This document shows positions 17,556 through 26,886 of a stretch of DNA of 64,000 bases, piece by piece; positions within the stretch are counted from its first letter, which is position 1; each line of letters starts with the position of its first letter. This stretch comes from Thermococcus barophilus MP (GTDB lineage: Archaea; Methanobacteriota_B; Thermococci; Thermococcales; Thermococcaceae): the NCBI RefSeq assembly GCF_000151105.2, contig NC_014804.1:1426001-1490000 (forward strand). The letters run 5' to 3'. The position numbers and the translations under genes were made by a program. The notes beneath the pieces were generated by a model that was given only the letters and a program-made list of their open reading frames with translations, was not told the DNA's origin and searched no databases.

Positions 17556-18811
17556 ATATCAGGTTGCCAAAAAGGAGGGGCGAAGTCATTAAGGCATTCG
17601 CAGTAACTTTAGTGGCCATCCTTATAATGTTCATCATACTCTTCCCAGTCTACTACATCTTTACAGTCTCCATAAAACCGGTTTCAACTTTAGCGACTAC
17701 TGAGCTTACACTAATTCCCAAAAACATAACTGCTGAAGCGTATAAAGAGGTCCTCTTTGGATTTGAAGGTAGCAAAATTTCAGCAAACTTTACTGGAAAA
17801 ATTGAAGGAAATGGAAAACTTGATGGAAACATCCTGTATGTAACAAACGGAAGGATAATAGGGACAGTAAAGGCAGGACCATTTACAGCATTAAGATTCG
17901 AGATTCCTTTTAAGGAGGTCAAATTTAGAGTCGGGCAAAGTGGCTCCAAAGAAGGGCCGTTTAATGGAGAAATTAGCGGTGCCTTTAGATTAACGAGGAT
18001 CAACAAAGACGGCTCTATAGGTTTCGCTGTGGTGAAGAATGTCAAATTGGAAAACGGAAGAATCAATGGGATTACAGTTAGCGGGACAATGGAAAAATAC
18101 ATAGTAGCACGAAACACAGGAGCTGTAGAGATAACCGCAGTTGGGAAGTTTGTTAACTCAGTGTTCTTTGGTCATCTTAAAAACAGCCTGTTCATAGCAG
18201 GATTTACGGTGATACTAACACTGTTCTTTGTGATTCCTGCAGCATATGCCTTCTCAAGACTTAAGTTCTTCGGAAGAGAGCACGTCCTGTACTTCTACTT
18301 AATGTTCACCCAAGTAGCTGGAGGTCTGGGGATAGCGGGATTAATAGCCCTCTACGGCATGATTGTCAAACTTGGACTATACGACAAACTGCCCGTTCTG
18401 TCCCTTATATATGCAGCAGGAAGTGTTCCGTTCAATACATGGCTTCTTAAAGGATACATAGACTCAATAAGTCCAGATTTCGATGAAGCAGCTCTTGTGG
18501 ATGGAGCAAGCTACCTGCAAATTATCAGATATGTCCTGCTACCAATGGCTCTCCCAGGAATAGCAACCGTTGCAATATTCGCCTTCATTGGGGGATGGAC
18601 AGAGTTCATTCTTGCAAACTTATTACTTACAGAAGCAAATCAGCCTCTATCAGTTTGGATTTACCTACTCATGGGAGGAATTGGAAGAGGGATTGACTGG
18701 AATTATTTTGCAGCTGCTGCATTGCTGTTCGCTTTACCTGTGTTTATAATGTTTATGTTAGCTCAAAACTACGTCAGAAGTGGTCTGACAGTTGGAGGAT
18801 TAAAAGAATGA
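17552..18811 (+). CDS. malG: Maltodextrin ABC permease MalG with large external insertion
   Basis: 419 residues, against about 280 for a typical MalG. Helix 1 (about residues 14-40) is followed by an insertion from roughly 70 to 200 that is beta-rich and Gly/Asn-rich (GKIEGNGKLDGNILYVTNGR, later GTMEKYIVARNTGAVEITAV), before the normal permease core resumes at NSLFIAGFTVILTLFF. The EAA loop is EAALVDGASYLQIIRYVLLP. By topology the insertion faces outside, where it could contact MalE or glycan. Coupled to malF by a 4-nt overlap and 10 nt before the amylopullulanase start. Confidence 0.93.
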   Translation: MNIRLPKRRGEVIKAFAVTLVAILIMFIILFPVYYIFTVSIKPVSTLATTELTLIPKNITAEAYKEVLFGFEGSKISANFTGKIEGNGKLDGNILYVTNGRIIGTVKAGPFTALRFEIPFKEVKFRVGQSGSKEGPFNGEISGAFRLTRINKDGSIGFAVVKNVKLENGRINGITVSGTMEKYIVARNTGAVEITAVGKFVNSVFFGHLKNSLFIAGFTVILTLFFVIPAAYAFSRLKFFGREHVLYFYLMFTQVAGGLGIAGLIALYGMIVKLGLYDKLPVLSLIYAAGSVPFNTWLLKGYIDSISPDFDEAALVDGASYLQIIRYVLLPMALPGIATVAIFAFIGGWTEFILANLLLTEANQPLSVWIYLLMGGIGRGIDWNYFAAAALLFALPVFIMFMLAQNYVRSGLTVGGLKE

Positions 18812-18821
18812 GGTGAATGGA

Positions 18822-21800
18822 ATGAGGAAGGTGTTTTCCCTACTTGCAATTTTTTTAGTTCTCTTCAGCACTCTGGCAGTTCCAGCAAAGGGTGAAGAAC
18901 CAAAGCCGCTAAATGTTATAATAGTGTGGCACCAGCATCAGCCATATTACTATGACCCAATTCAAGATATATACACAAGACCATGGGTTAGGCTCCATGC
19001 GGCAAACAACTACTGGAAGATGGCGTATTATCTGAGCAAGTATCCCGAAGTACACGCTACAATCGATTTGTCCGGTTCATTGATTGCTCAATTAGCAGAT
19101 TACATGAACGGTAAAAAAGACACATACCAGGTAATCACAGAGAAGATTGCGAATGGAGAGCCATTAAGCATAGATGACAAGTGGTTTATGCTCCAAGCAC
19201 CTGGAGGATTCTTTGACCACACCATTCCATGGAATGGGGAACCAGTTACGGACAAAAACGGAAACCCAATAAGGAGCTTCTGGAAGCGCTATACAGAACT
19301 CAAAGACAAGAGAAACAAAGCATTTGCAATGTATGGGGGCTTGCCATTAGATGAGCAAAAAAAGAAAATTACCTCTGAATTCACAGAACAGGATTACATT
19401 GATCTTGCAGTTCTCTTCAACTTAGCCTGGATCGACTACAATTACATAATGATGCACGATGACCTGAAAGCAATCTATGAAAAGAGAAACACTGGAGGCT
19501 ATACGAGAGACGACGTTAAGACAGTATTGCAGCATCAGATGTGGCTTCTCAACCACACATTTGAAGAGCACGAAAAGATAAACCTCCTTTTAGGCAACGG
19601 TAATGTTGAAGTCACAGTCGTTCCGTATGCCCATCCGATTGGACCAATTCTCAACGACTTCGGCTGGGAGAGTGACTTTGATGCCCATGTTAAAAAGGCT
19701 GATGAGCTATACAAAAAGTATCTTGGTGGAGGAAAAGTAGAGCCAAAGGGTGGATGGGCTGCTGAGAGTGCTTTAAATGACAAAACACTGGAGATTTTAG
19801 CAGAGAATGGCTGGCAGTGGGTCATGACAGATCAGCTTGTTCTTGAGAGAATGGGAATTCCCTACAGCATTGGAAATTACTACAAGCCTTGGGTCGCCGA
19901 ATTTAATGGAAAGAAGATTTATCTTTTCCCAAGAAATCATGACTTAAGCGATAGGGTTGGTTTCAGGTACAGTGGAATGAACCAATATGAAGCTGTTGAA
20001 GACTTTATCAACGAGCTCTTGAAGATCCAAAAACAGAACTACGACGGCAGCTTGGTATACGTTGTAACACTTGATGGGGAGAATCCATGGGAGCACTATC
20101 CATACGATGGCAAGATCTTCCTTGAACAGCTGTATAAAAGGCTCACTGAACTCCAAAAGCAGGGGCTAATTAGAACCCTAACACCAAGCGAGTACATACA
20201 GCTCTATGGCGACAAGGCAAACAAGCTGACTCCAAAAGAGCTAAAACGCTTAGATTTGTCAACAGCGAACAAAGCGAAGAAGCTCCTTGAGGCCAAAAGT
20301 CTGAACGAGCTCTATGACATGGTCGGCGTTACGGAACCACAGCAGTGGATTGAGTCAAGCTGGGTTGATGGAACACTTTCAACTTGGATAGGTGAGCCGC
20401 AAGAAAATATCGCATGGTATTGGCTCTACTTGGCAAGAAAGGCCCTCTTTGAAAACAAGGACAAGATGTCTCCAGAAGAGTGGAACAAGGCTTATGAATA
20501 CCTGCTGAGAGCTGAAGCAAGTGATTGGTTCTGGTGGTATGGGAACGATCAAGACAGCGGTCAGGATTACACATTTGACCGCTATCTTAAGACATATCTC
20601 TATGAGATTTACAAGCTCGCAGGTATCAAGCCTCCAAGCTATCTTTACGGAAACTACTTCCCAGATGGGCAGCCATATCGCGTGAGAGAACTCTCTGGGC
20701 TCGGAGAAGGTGAGAAAAAGACGTATTCAAGTCTCTCAGCTTCCGCAAAGGAAGTCGAAGTTTACTTTGACAAGGATGGAATGCACTTTGTGATTAAAGG
20801 AGCTCCAGAGCAATTTGAAATAAGCATCTATGAAAAAGGCAAAATAATTGGAAATACGTTTACACTGCTTCAAGGAACACCAAAATATGAATACAGTTTG
20901 TTCCCGTATATAAGGGACAGCATAGGGCTCATGATAACCAAGCACGTGGTTTACAAAGATGGGAAAGCTGAAATTTACGAAGCAAAAGACTACGAAACCA
21001 GCGAAAAAGTTGGAGAGGCAACAGTAGAAAAGCTCAGCGACGGTGTTGAGATAATTGTGCCCTTTGACTACATTGAAACTCCAGAAGACTTTTACTTTGC
21101 AGTTTCAACGGTTAAAGGCGGCAACCTTGAAGTCATAACAACACCTGTTGAACTCAGACTCCCAATGGAAGTTAAAGGGGTTCCAATAGTTGACATAACG
21201 GATCCTGAAGGCGACGACTATGGTCCAGGAACCTACACATATGCCACAGATAAAGTGTTTGTTAAAGGAGCATTTGATCTGCTCCGCTTTAGAATGCTCG
21301 AACAAACAGATGCATATGTCATGGAATTCTACTTTAAGGAGCTTGGTGATAATCCATGGAATGGACCAAATGGTTTCAGTCTGCAAATCATTGAAGTCTA
21401 CTTCGACTTCAAAGAAGGGGGAAATACATCAGCGATCAAAATGTTCCCAGACGGACCGGGAAGCAATGTACAGCTTGACCCAGACCATCCATGGGATGTG
21501 GCATTTAGAATAGCCGGCTGGGACTACGGAAACATAATCGTGCTATCCAACGGGACTGCTATCCAGGGAGAGCTTCAAATTTCAGCGGATCCAGTTAAGA
21601 ACGCAATAATCGTGAGGGTTCCCAAGAAGTATCTCCAGATTAATGAGGATTATGGACTTTATGGCGCTGTACTTGTAGGATCTCAAGACGGCTATGGCCC
21701 AGACAAGTGGAGACCAGTGGCAGTCGAAGCGGAACAATGGAAGATTGGTGGAGCTGAACCAGATGCCGTGATAAACAATGTTGCTCCCCGTGTTATGGAC

Positions 21801-22880
21801 CTCCTTGCTCCAAAAGGATTCAAACCAACACAGGAGGAGCAGTTAAAGAGCTATGATGCAAAGAACATCAAGCTTGCCACGGTTAAGATGCTCCCACTAC
21901 TCAAGACAGGAATAGTTATCAAAGACCCAGAAGGAGACGACCATGGTCCAGGCACTTATACTTATGCAACAAACAAGGTATTCGTTCCACACCACTTAGA
22001 TCTCCTCAAGTTCAAGATGACGGAAGAGAATGAGTACTGGAAGCTCGAGTTCTATTTCAAAGAGCTTGGTGATAATCCATGGAACGGTCCGAATGGATTC
22101 AGTCTGCAAATCATTGAAGTTTATTTTGACTTCAAAGAAGGTGGAAATACATCAGCAATCAAAATGTTCCCAGACGGGCCGGGTTCAAACGTTGACCTCG
22201 ATCCAAACCATCCATGGGACGTTGCACTGAGGATAGCTGGCTGGGACTACGGAAACATAATCGTTGTGCCTGGAAAGAAGCCAATTCAAGGAGAATTAAA
22301 GATATCAGCGGACCCAACAAGAAATGCAATCATTGTTGAACTACCTAAGAAATACCTCCAAATTGATGAAGATTATGGACTTTATGCAGCTGTGCTTGTA
22401 GGATCACAGGATGGTTACGGCCCAGATAAATGGAGACCAGTGGCAGTTCAGGCAGAGGAGTGGAAAGGAGGCGGGGCAGAGCCCGATGCAGTTATAAACA
22501 ACGTTGCACCAAGGGTTTATGATCTTTTGGTTCCAGAAGGGTACAAGCCAACGCAGGAGGAAATGCTAAGCAGCTATGATGCAAAAGCTGGAAAAAGGGC
22601 TGTTGTTCTCATGATTCCAATAATAAAGGGAACAAAGAGTGAAGAAAAGCCGACGCCAACTGAAACAAAAACGGAAACAACTACCACTAAAGCGACTACT
22701 ACCACAACACAAACCACAACTACCAAAGAAACAAAAACAACTACAACAAGCACTCCAAGCAGAACCACGACAACTTCACCAACTCCAAGCGAGAGTTCAC
22801 CAACTGAGAGCGGAATCTGCGGACCGGCATTGATCATTGGGCTCGCATTGCTACCAGTATTGCTTAAGAGAAAGAGATAA
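18822..22880 (+). CDS. apu: Amylopullulanase, GH57, CGP-CTERM surface protein
   Basis: 1352 residues from ATG 18822 (GAGGTGA upstream; an in-frame GTG at 18813 is less likely). A signal peptide (MRKVFSLLAIFLVLFSTLAV) precedes the GH57 barrel with its five motifs: WHQHQPYYYDP, VEVTVVPYAHPIGP, GGWAAESAL (nucleophile Glu), VTLDGENPWEHY (acid Asp) and the late SSWVDGTLSTWIGEP. It cuts both alpha-1,4 and alpha-1,6 bonds of starch and pullulan. About residues 790-1270 hold two near-identical beta domains of a glucodextranase-C-like type, then a Thr-rich spacer and a CGP-CTERM tail (CGPALIIGLALLPVLLKRKR) that anchors the enzyme at the cell surface. It lies inside the mal operon. Confidence 0.95.
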   Translation: MRKVFSLLAIFLVLFSTLAVPAKGEEPKPLNVIIVWHQHQPYYYDPIQDIYTRPWVRLHAANNYWKMAYYLSKYPEVHATIDLSGSLIAQLADYMNGKKDTYQVITEKIANGEPLSIDDKWFMLQAPGGFFDHTIPWNGEPVTDKNGNPIRSFWKRYTELKDKRNKAFAMYGGLPLDEQKKKITSEFTEQDYIDLAVLFNLAWIDYNYIMMHDDLKAIYEKRNTGGYTRDDVKTVLQHQMWLLNHTFEEHEKINLLLGNGNVEVTVVPYAHPIGPILNDFGWESDFDAHVKKADELYKKYLGGGKVEPKGGWAAESALNDKTLEILAENGWQWVMTDQLVLERMGIPYSIGNYYKPWVAEFNGKKIYLFPRNHDLSDRVGFRYSGMNQYEAVEDFINELLKIQKQNYDGSLVYVVTLDGENPWEHYPYDGKIFLEQLYKRLTELQKQGLIRTLTPSEYIQLYGDKANKLTPKELKRLDLSTANKAKKLLEAKSLNELYDMVGVTEPQQWIESSWVDGTLSTWIGEPQENIAWYWLYLARKALFENKDKMSPEEWNKAYEYLLRAEASDWFWWYGNDQDSGQDYTFDRYLKTYLYEIYKLAGIKPPSYLYGNYFPDGQPYRVRELSGLGEGEKKTYSSLSASAKEVEVYFDKDGMHFVIKGAPEQFEISIYEKGKIIGNTFTLLQGTPKYEYSLFPYIRDSIGLMITKHVVYKDGKAEIYEAKDYETSEKVGEATVEKLSDGVEIIVPFDYIETPEDFYFAVSTVKGGNLEVITTPVELRLPMEVKGVPIVDITDPEGDDYGPGTYTYATDKVFVKGAFDLLRFRMLEQTDAYVMEFYFKELGDNPWNGPNGFSLQIIEVYFDFKEGGNTSAIKMFPDGPGSNVQLDPDHPWDVAFRIAGWDYGNIIVLSNGTAIQGELQISADPVKNAIIVRVPKKYLQINEDYGLYGAVLVGSQDGYGPDKWRPVAVEAEQWKIGGAEPDAVINNVAPRVMDLLAPKGFKPTQEEQLKSYDAKNIKLATVKMLPLLKTGIVIKDPEGDDHGPGTYTYATNKVFVPHHLDLLKFKMTEENEYWKLEFYFKELGDNPWNGPNGFSLQIIEVYFDFKEGGNTSAIKMFPDGPGSNVDLDPNHPWDVALRIAGWDYGNIIVVPGKKPIQGELKISADPTRNAIIVELPKKYLQIDEDYGLYAAVLVGSQDGYGPDKWRPVAVQAEEWKGGGAEPDAVINNVAPRVYDLLVPEGYKPTQEEMLSSYDAKAGKRAVVLMIPIIKGTKSEEKPTPTETKTETTTTKATTTTTQTTTTKETKTTTTSTPSRTTTTSPTPSESSPTESGICGPALIIGLALLPVLLKRKR
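21183..22607 (+). repeat. Tandem duplicated domain inside apu (two copies, about 725 bp each)
   Basis: Copy 1 starts near 21190 (DPEGDDYGPGTYTYATDKVF) and copy 2 near 21915 (DPEGDDHGPGTYTYATNKVF). The two stay aligned to the NNVAPRV and SYDAK segments at their ends. The central parts, around 21337-21475 and 22062-22200, are almost identical at DNA level (both read GAGCTTGGTGATAATCCATG), with changes mostly at third codon positions. Confidence 0.9.
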
Positions 22881-22993
22881 CGCTTTCATTTCTTATTTCT
22901 TTATTGTGAAACCTTAACACTGAACATCAAAACTTATTTATATCCTGAAATCGCTATGTTTACTAAAAGTAAACATAAACCGAGGTGGACTTG
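22881..22993 (+). promoter_or_regulatory. malK promoter with TrmB-type palindrome
   Basis: After the T-rich 3' flank of apu (CATTTCTTATTTCTTTATTG, a likely terminator) comes a TATA element CTTATTTATATCC (22933-22945). Then follows a perfect inverted repeat TATGTTTACT-AAA-AGTAAACATA at 22955-22977, positioned over the expected transcription start. It contains TACT-N3-AGTA, the core I recall for TrmB (PF1743) operators, and not the TGM used at malE. The ribosome site GAGGTGG sits at 22982-22988. Confidence 0.7.
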
Positions 22994-24121
22994 ATGGCAG
23001 AGGTTAAGTTGATAAATGTGTGGAAAAAGTTTGGCGAAGTAACTGCAGTTCAGGATATGAGTCTTCATGTAAAAGATGGGGAATTTATGATTCTTCTCGG
23101 TCCAAGTGGTTGTGGAAAAACAACGACACTCAGAATGATTGCTGGATTAGAGGAACCAACTAAAGGACAAATATACGTTGGGGACAAATTAGTAGCTGAT
23201 CCAGAGAAGGGTGTCTTTGTTCCTCCAAAGGATAGAGATATCGCAATGGTTTTCCAGAGCTATGCTCTGTATCCTCATATGACTGTTTATGATAACATAG
23301 CATTTCCACTTAAACTTAGAAAAGTTCCAAAACAGGAGATAGACAGGAGAGTCAGAGAAGTTGCAGAGATGTTGGGTTTAACCGAGCTTTTAAAGAGAAA
23401 ACCCAGAGAATTAAGCGGTGGTCAGAGACAGAGAGTCGCCCTTGGAAGGGCAATAGTAAGGCAGCCTCAGGTTTTTCTTATGGATGAGCCATTAAGTAAC
23501 TTGGATGCAAAGCTTAGAGTTAGAATGAGAGCTGAATTAAAGAAATTGCAAAAGCAACTCGGTGTTACTACAATTTACGTGACCCACGATCAAGTTGAAG
23601 CTATGACAATGGGAGACAGGATAGCTGTAATTAATGCAGGTATTTTGCAGCAAGTTGGAACGCCAGATGAAGTTTACAACAAGCCAGCAAATGTTTTTGT
23701 TGGTGGCTTTATTGGCTCACCAGCAATGAACTTCCTTGATGCATCAGTTGTTGAGGATGAAAGAGGGGTCTGGGTGGATTTTGGTGAATTTAAGCTCAAA
23801 CTTCTTGAAGATCAAGCAGAAGTGCTGAGAGAGCTGGGTTACATAGGAAAAGAGGTCATCTTTGGTATAAGACCAGAAGACCTCTACGATGCAATGTTTG
23901 CCCAAGTTAAAATTCCAGGAGAAAACATGATCAGGGCAATGGTTGATATCGTAGAAAACTTAGGCAGCGAAAGGATTGTCCACTTAAGGGTAGGAAATCT
24001 AACATTTGTTGGTGCATTCCATGCCGAATCGATGGTAAAAGAAGGTCAAGAAATTGACGTAGTGTTTGATATGAAGAAAGTGCACATCTTCGATAAAAAG
24101 ACTGAAAAAGCAATTTTCTAA
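22994..24121 (+). CDS. malK: Maltodextrin ABC transporter ATPase MalK
   Basis: 375 residues from ATG 22994 (GAGGTGG upstream; an in-frame GTG at 22985 is part of the ribosome site). Walker A is GPSGCGKTT, the signature LSGGQRQRVALGRAIV and Walker B VFLMDEPLSNLDAKLRVRM, followed by the switch histidine in YVTHDQVEAMTMGD. The last 130 residues form the OB-type regulatory domain of MalK/UgpC proteins. It powers MalFG. It is transcribed from its own promoter, separate from malEFG-apu, so the ATPase may also serve other sugar permeases of the cell. Confidence 0.95.
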   Translation: MAEVKLINVWKKFGEVTAVQDMSLHVKDGEFMILLGPSGCGKTTTLRMIAGLEEPTKGQIYVGDKLVADPEKGVFVPPKDRDIAMVFQSYALYPHMTVYDNIAFPLKLRKVPKQEIDRRVREVAEMLGLTELLKRKPRELSGGQRQRVALGRAIVRQPQVFLMDEPLSNLDAKLRVRMRAELKKLQKQLGVTTIYVTHDQVEAMTMGDRIAVINAGILQQVGTPDEVYNKPANVFVGGFIGSPAMNFLDASVVEDERGVWVDFGEFKLKLLEDQAEVLRELGYIGKEVIFGIRPEDLYDAMFAQVKIPGENMIRAMVDIVENLGSERIVHLRVGNLTFVGAFHAESMVKEGQEIDVVFDMKKVHIFDKKTEKAIF

Positions 24122-24154
24122 AGATTTTTAAGCTCTTTTTATTTTCTCCCAATC

Positions 24155-24562
24155 ATGTACGAGAAACTTGCAGAATACTTTGCGCAAAAATTTAAAAGAG
24201 GGAAAATCATAGAAATCGGAATTGGCTTTAATTTTAAAGCTGCATTAAAGTTAAAAGAGATGGGATTTGATGTTGTAGTCATTGACTGGAACCCGAAAGC
24301 TGTTGAAAGGGCAAAAGAGATAGGACTAAACGCCATTGTTGATGACATTTTTAACCCTCGGCTTGAAATTTACAAACAAGCGAAAGCCATGTACTCAATC
24401 AGACCAACACCAGAAATGATGCCATACTTATTAAAGCTCGCTAAGACCATAAAAGTCCCACTATACATTGTGCCTTTTTCCACAGATGCTGTTCCAATAG
24501 AGATGAGGCTCGAAAATTATAGGGGACTGGTAATTTACAAGTGGGAGGCTAAAGATATATAA
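24155..24562 (+). CDS. UPF0146 family protein (methyltransferase-like fold)
   Basis: 135 residues. The core resembles a reduced Rossmann methyltransferase domain: IIEIGIGFNFKAALKLKEMG then VVVIDWNPKAVERAKEIGL and AMYSIRPTPEMMPYLLKLAK. This is the archaeal UPF0146 pattern. A TATA-like TTTTTAAG is centred about 26 nt before the ATG and there is no ribosome site, so the mRNA is probably leaderless. Function is unknown; the fold suggests S-adenosylmethionine or nucleotide binding. It sits between malK and the phosphomutase, 30 nt before the latter. Confidence 0.8.
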   Translation: MYEKLAEYFAQKFKRGKIIEIGIGFNFKAALKLKEMGFDVVVIDWNPKAVERAKEIGLNAIVDDIFNPRLEIYKQAKAMYSIRPTPEMMPYLLKLAKTIKVPLYIVPFSTDAVPIEMRLENYRGLVIYKWEAKDI

Positions 24563-24592
24563 AGCTAAGCCATACATTAACTTGGTGGTGTT

Positions 24593-25951
24593 ATGAAGCT
24601 CTTTGGAACAGCTGGGATTAGGGGCCCTATTGATTCCAAAGTAACTCCAGAACTGGCGTTAAGCGTTGGAAAAGCCTTGGGGACATACATTAATTCTGGG
24701 AAGGTTGTAATTGGTAGGGATGCAAGAACTTCAAGTGTAATGCTGGAGAATGCCCTCATAAGCGGATTGCTGAGCACAGGATGTGATGTGATAGAGCTGG
24801 GCTTAATACCAACTCCCATGCTTGCTTGGGCAACCAACAAGTTAGGCGATGCAGGGGTCATGATAACTGCCTCACATAATCCGCCAACAGACAACGGAAT
24901 CAAGGTATTTAACGAAAATGGTGTTGAATTCTATCTGGAACAGGAAGAAGAGCTTGAAAGAATAATCTTCTCCCAAAGCTACAAAATAGCAAAATGGGAT
25001 GAAATAGGGAAAGTCAAAAAGCTGGATTTAAAAGAAAGATACATAAATGCAGTGCTAAAATTTGTGGAACACGAAACGAATCTCACGGTTCTGTATGATG
25101 GAGCAAATGGAACCGGCAGTATGATAGCCCCATACCTCCTAAGGGAAATGGGGGCAAGGGTGATCTCAATTAATGCTCATTTAGATGGACACTTTCCGGG
25201 CAGAAAACCAGAGCCAAGGTATGAGAACATTGCATATCTTGGAGATCTCGTCAGACAACTGGGTGTTGATTTAGCAATAGCTCAAGATGGTGACGCCGAT
25301 AGGATAGCGGTTTTTGATGAAAAGGGGAACTACATTCCAGAGGATACACTAATTGCACTCTTTGCCAAGCTCTATGTGGAAGAAAACAAAGGTGGGGTCG
25401 TTGTTACATCAATAAATACGAGCTTTAGAATTGACAAGGTTGTCCGAGATGCAGGGGGAAAGGTCTATCGTGTACCATTGGGTCAGCTCCATGATGGTAT
25501 AAAGAAATATCACGCAATTTTTGCTGCCGAACCTTGGAAGTTCATTCATCCAAAATTTGGAATGTGGATTGATAGCTTTGTAACGATGGGACTTCTAATC
25601 AAGCTGATTGACGAAGAAAAGAGACCTCTTTCAGAGATCGTTAAGGAGATACCTCAGTATCCGCTGATAAAGAAGAATGTTAAATGTCCAGACGAGCTGA
25701 AGCCAAAAGTTATGGAAGTTGCAAGAAATGAGCTTGAAAGAAAGCTAAAAGATGAGATTAAAGAAGTTCTCACGATTTCTGGAGTAAGGTTCAATCTTAA
25801 AGATGGATCATGGGTTCTGGTAAGACCCTCTGGAACAGAACCGAAAATCAGGGTTGTTGTGGAAGGACAGACAGAAAAGAAAATGAGGGAACTATTTGAA
25901 TTAGCCTATGGCATAGTTTCAAAGGCCGTCGAAAGTCTTAAACCCACCTAG
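24593..25951 (+). CDS. Phosphohexomutase-family enzyme, probably phosphopentomutase
   Basis: 452 residues, complete alpha-D-phosphohexomutase architecture: substrate loop start KLFGTAGIRGP, phosphoserine loop VMITASHNPPTDNG, metal loop AQDGDADRIAVF, sugar-binding loop AAEPWKFIHPKFGMW and phosphate-binding RPSGTEPKIRV. The sugar loop (EPWKF) differs from the EENGG type of glucosamine and mannose mutases. The position after malK and UPF0146 matches T. kodakarensis TK1777, which I recall being shown to be a phosphopentomutase linking nucleosides to central metabolism. So phosphopentomutase is the favoured call; another sugar mutase is possible. TATA GATATATAAAG lies at 24553-24563. The 3' end overlaps the convergent MBL gene by 14 nt. 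Confidence 0.85.
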   Translation: MKLFGTAGIRGPIDSKVTPELALSVGKALGTYINSGKVVIGRDARTSSVMLENALISGLLSTGCDVIELGLIPTPMLAWATNKLGDAGVMITASHNPPTDNGIKVFNENGVEFYLEQEEELERIIFSQSYKIAKWDEIGKVKKLDLKERYINAVLKFVEHETNLTVLYDGANGTGSMIAPYLLREMGARVISINAHLDGHFPGRKPEPRYENIAYLGDLVRQLGVDLAIAQDGDADRIAVFDEKGNYIPEDTLIALFAKLYVEENKGGVVVTSINTSFRIDKVVRDAGGKVYRVPLGQLHDGIKKYHAIFAAEPWKFIHPKFGMWIDSFVTMGLLIKLIDEEKRPLSEIVKEIPQYPLIKKNVKCPDELKPKVMEVARNELERKLKDEIKEVLTISGVRFNLKDGSWVLVRPSGTEPKIRVVVEGQTEKKMRELFELAYGIVSKAVESLKPT

Positions 25952-26750
25952 CTGGTCTCAGCGTCTTTAGTCTTATTTCTTTTCCAATTGTAACTCTAAA
26001 ACCCTCTTTTGCAACAAGAGTTTTCACCCCAGTGACATTTTCGATGAACTTTGCCTCCTTATACGGATTTGCAAAGTGCATCTTCATGCCTATGTGGTTC
26101 ATAATCAGCAATTCTGGCTTATCCTTCATGCCCTTCAACATGTAAATCACATCCTCAGTGCATAGATGGTATGGAATTCTCATGTCTTTGGGTCGGGTTA
26201 TAGCAGCTATCATGACCCTTGCGCCCTCATGCCACTTCTTGAGCTCATCGAAGTACTGAGTATCGGGGATGTAGGATATGTCCCCATACTTAGTCCTAAG
26301 CCGAAAACCAATGGTTGTGGGGTCTGCATGCATCGCAGGCGTTATTATCATCTCCTCCTCCCCAAGAATGAATTTATCACCGGGATTTGGAGTGTGGATT
26401 TCTTCCAATGAATCGAGATGGTACTGTGAAACTGCAGGTGTGTGACTTTCATCTCCATGGACAACGCTTTTAGATGCTATTAAAATTCCCCTTTTTTTCG
26501 TAACGCCCATAGTTATCCCCTCAAGCATAACTTCCACGTCATTGCAGTGATCTGTATGCCTGTGGGACACAAAGAGAACATCAATTCGTCTTGGGTCGAT
26601 TTTGTATCGCCAAGCCCTTACAAGTGCTCCCGGACCTGGATCGACATAGATTTTCTTGCTCGCTTTTATGAAGAATCCTCCTGTAGAACGAGTTTGTGTT
26701 ATTGTTATGAATCTGCCTCCACCACTGCCCAGAAATGTTATCTCTATCAT
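25938..26750 (-). CDS. Metallo-beta-lactamase fold hydrolase
   Basis: 270 residues from ATG 26750, with GGAGGTAAGGGC upstream; the longer frame lacks support. The zinc motif is SHRHTDHCNDVE (HxHxDH), with later metal ligands in HADPTTIGF, PDTQYFDEL and MNHIGMKMHF. The overall form resembles the RNase Z/PhnP-like branch of the superfamily. The opening FLGSGGGRFITITQTRSTGG is typical of archaeal MBL proteins of unknown substrate. A TATA element CCTTATATACTG lies near 26799-26810. Convergent with the phosphomutase. Confidence 0.88.
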   Translation of the reverse strand: MIEITFLGSGGGRFITITQTRSTGGFFIKASKKIYVDPGPGALVRAWRYKIDPRRIDVLFVSHRHTDHCNDVEVMLEGITMGVTKKRGILIASKSVVHGDESHTPAVSQYHLDSLEEIHTPNPGDKFILGEEEMIITPAMHADPTTIGFRLRTKYGDISYIPDTQYFDELKKWHEGARVMIAAITRPKDMRIPYHLCTEDVIYMLKGMKDKPELLIMNHIGMKMHFANPYKEAKFIENVTGVKTLVAKEGFRVTIGKEIRLKTLRPARWV

Positions 26751-26886
26751 GCCCTTACCTCCTATTCTTTTTTCAGATGTTAAAATTTTACACACAGCAG
26801 TATATAAGGCATTTGGCTACTGGAGATTTATCGACACAACCAAAAATGGTTTAAGCAGTCAGGGATAAGCTACACTGGTGAAGCTC

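Noticed and set aside
22640-22830. Antisense reading frames opposite the Thr-rich tails of apu and malE
   Set aside because: They arise from the low-complexity ACN codon repeats and have no start signals or recognisable product.
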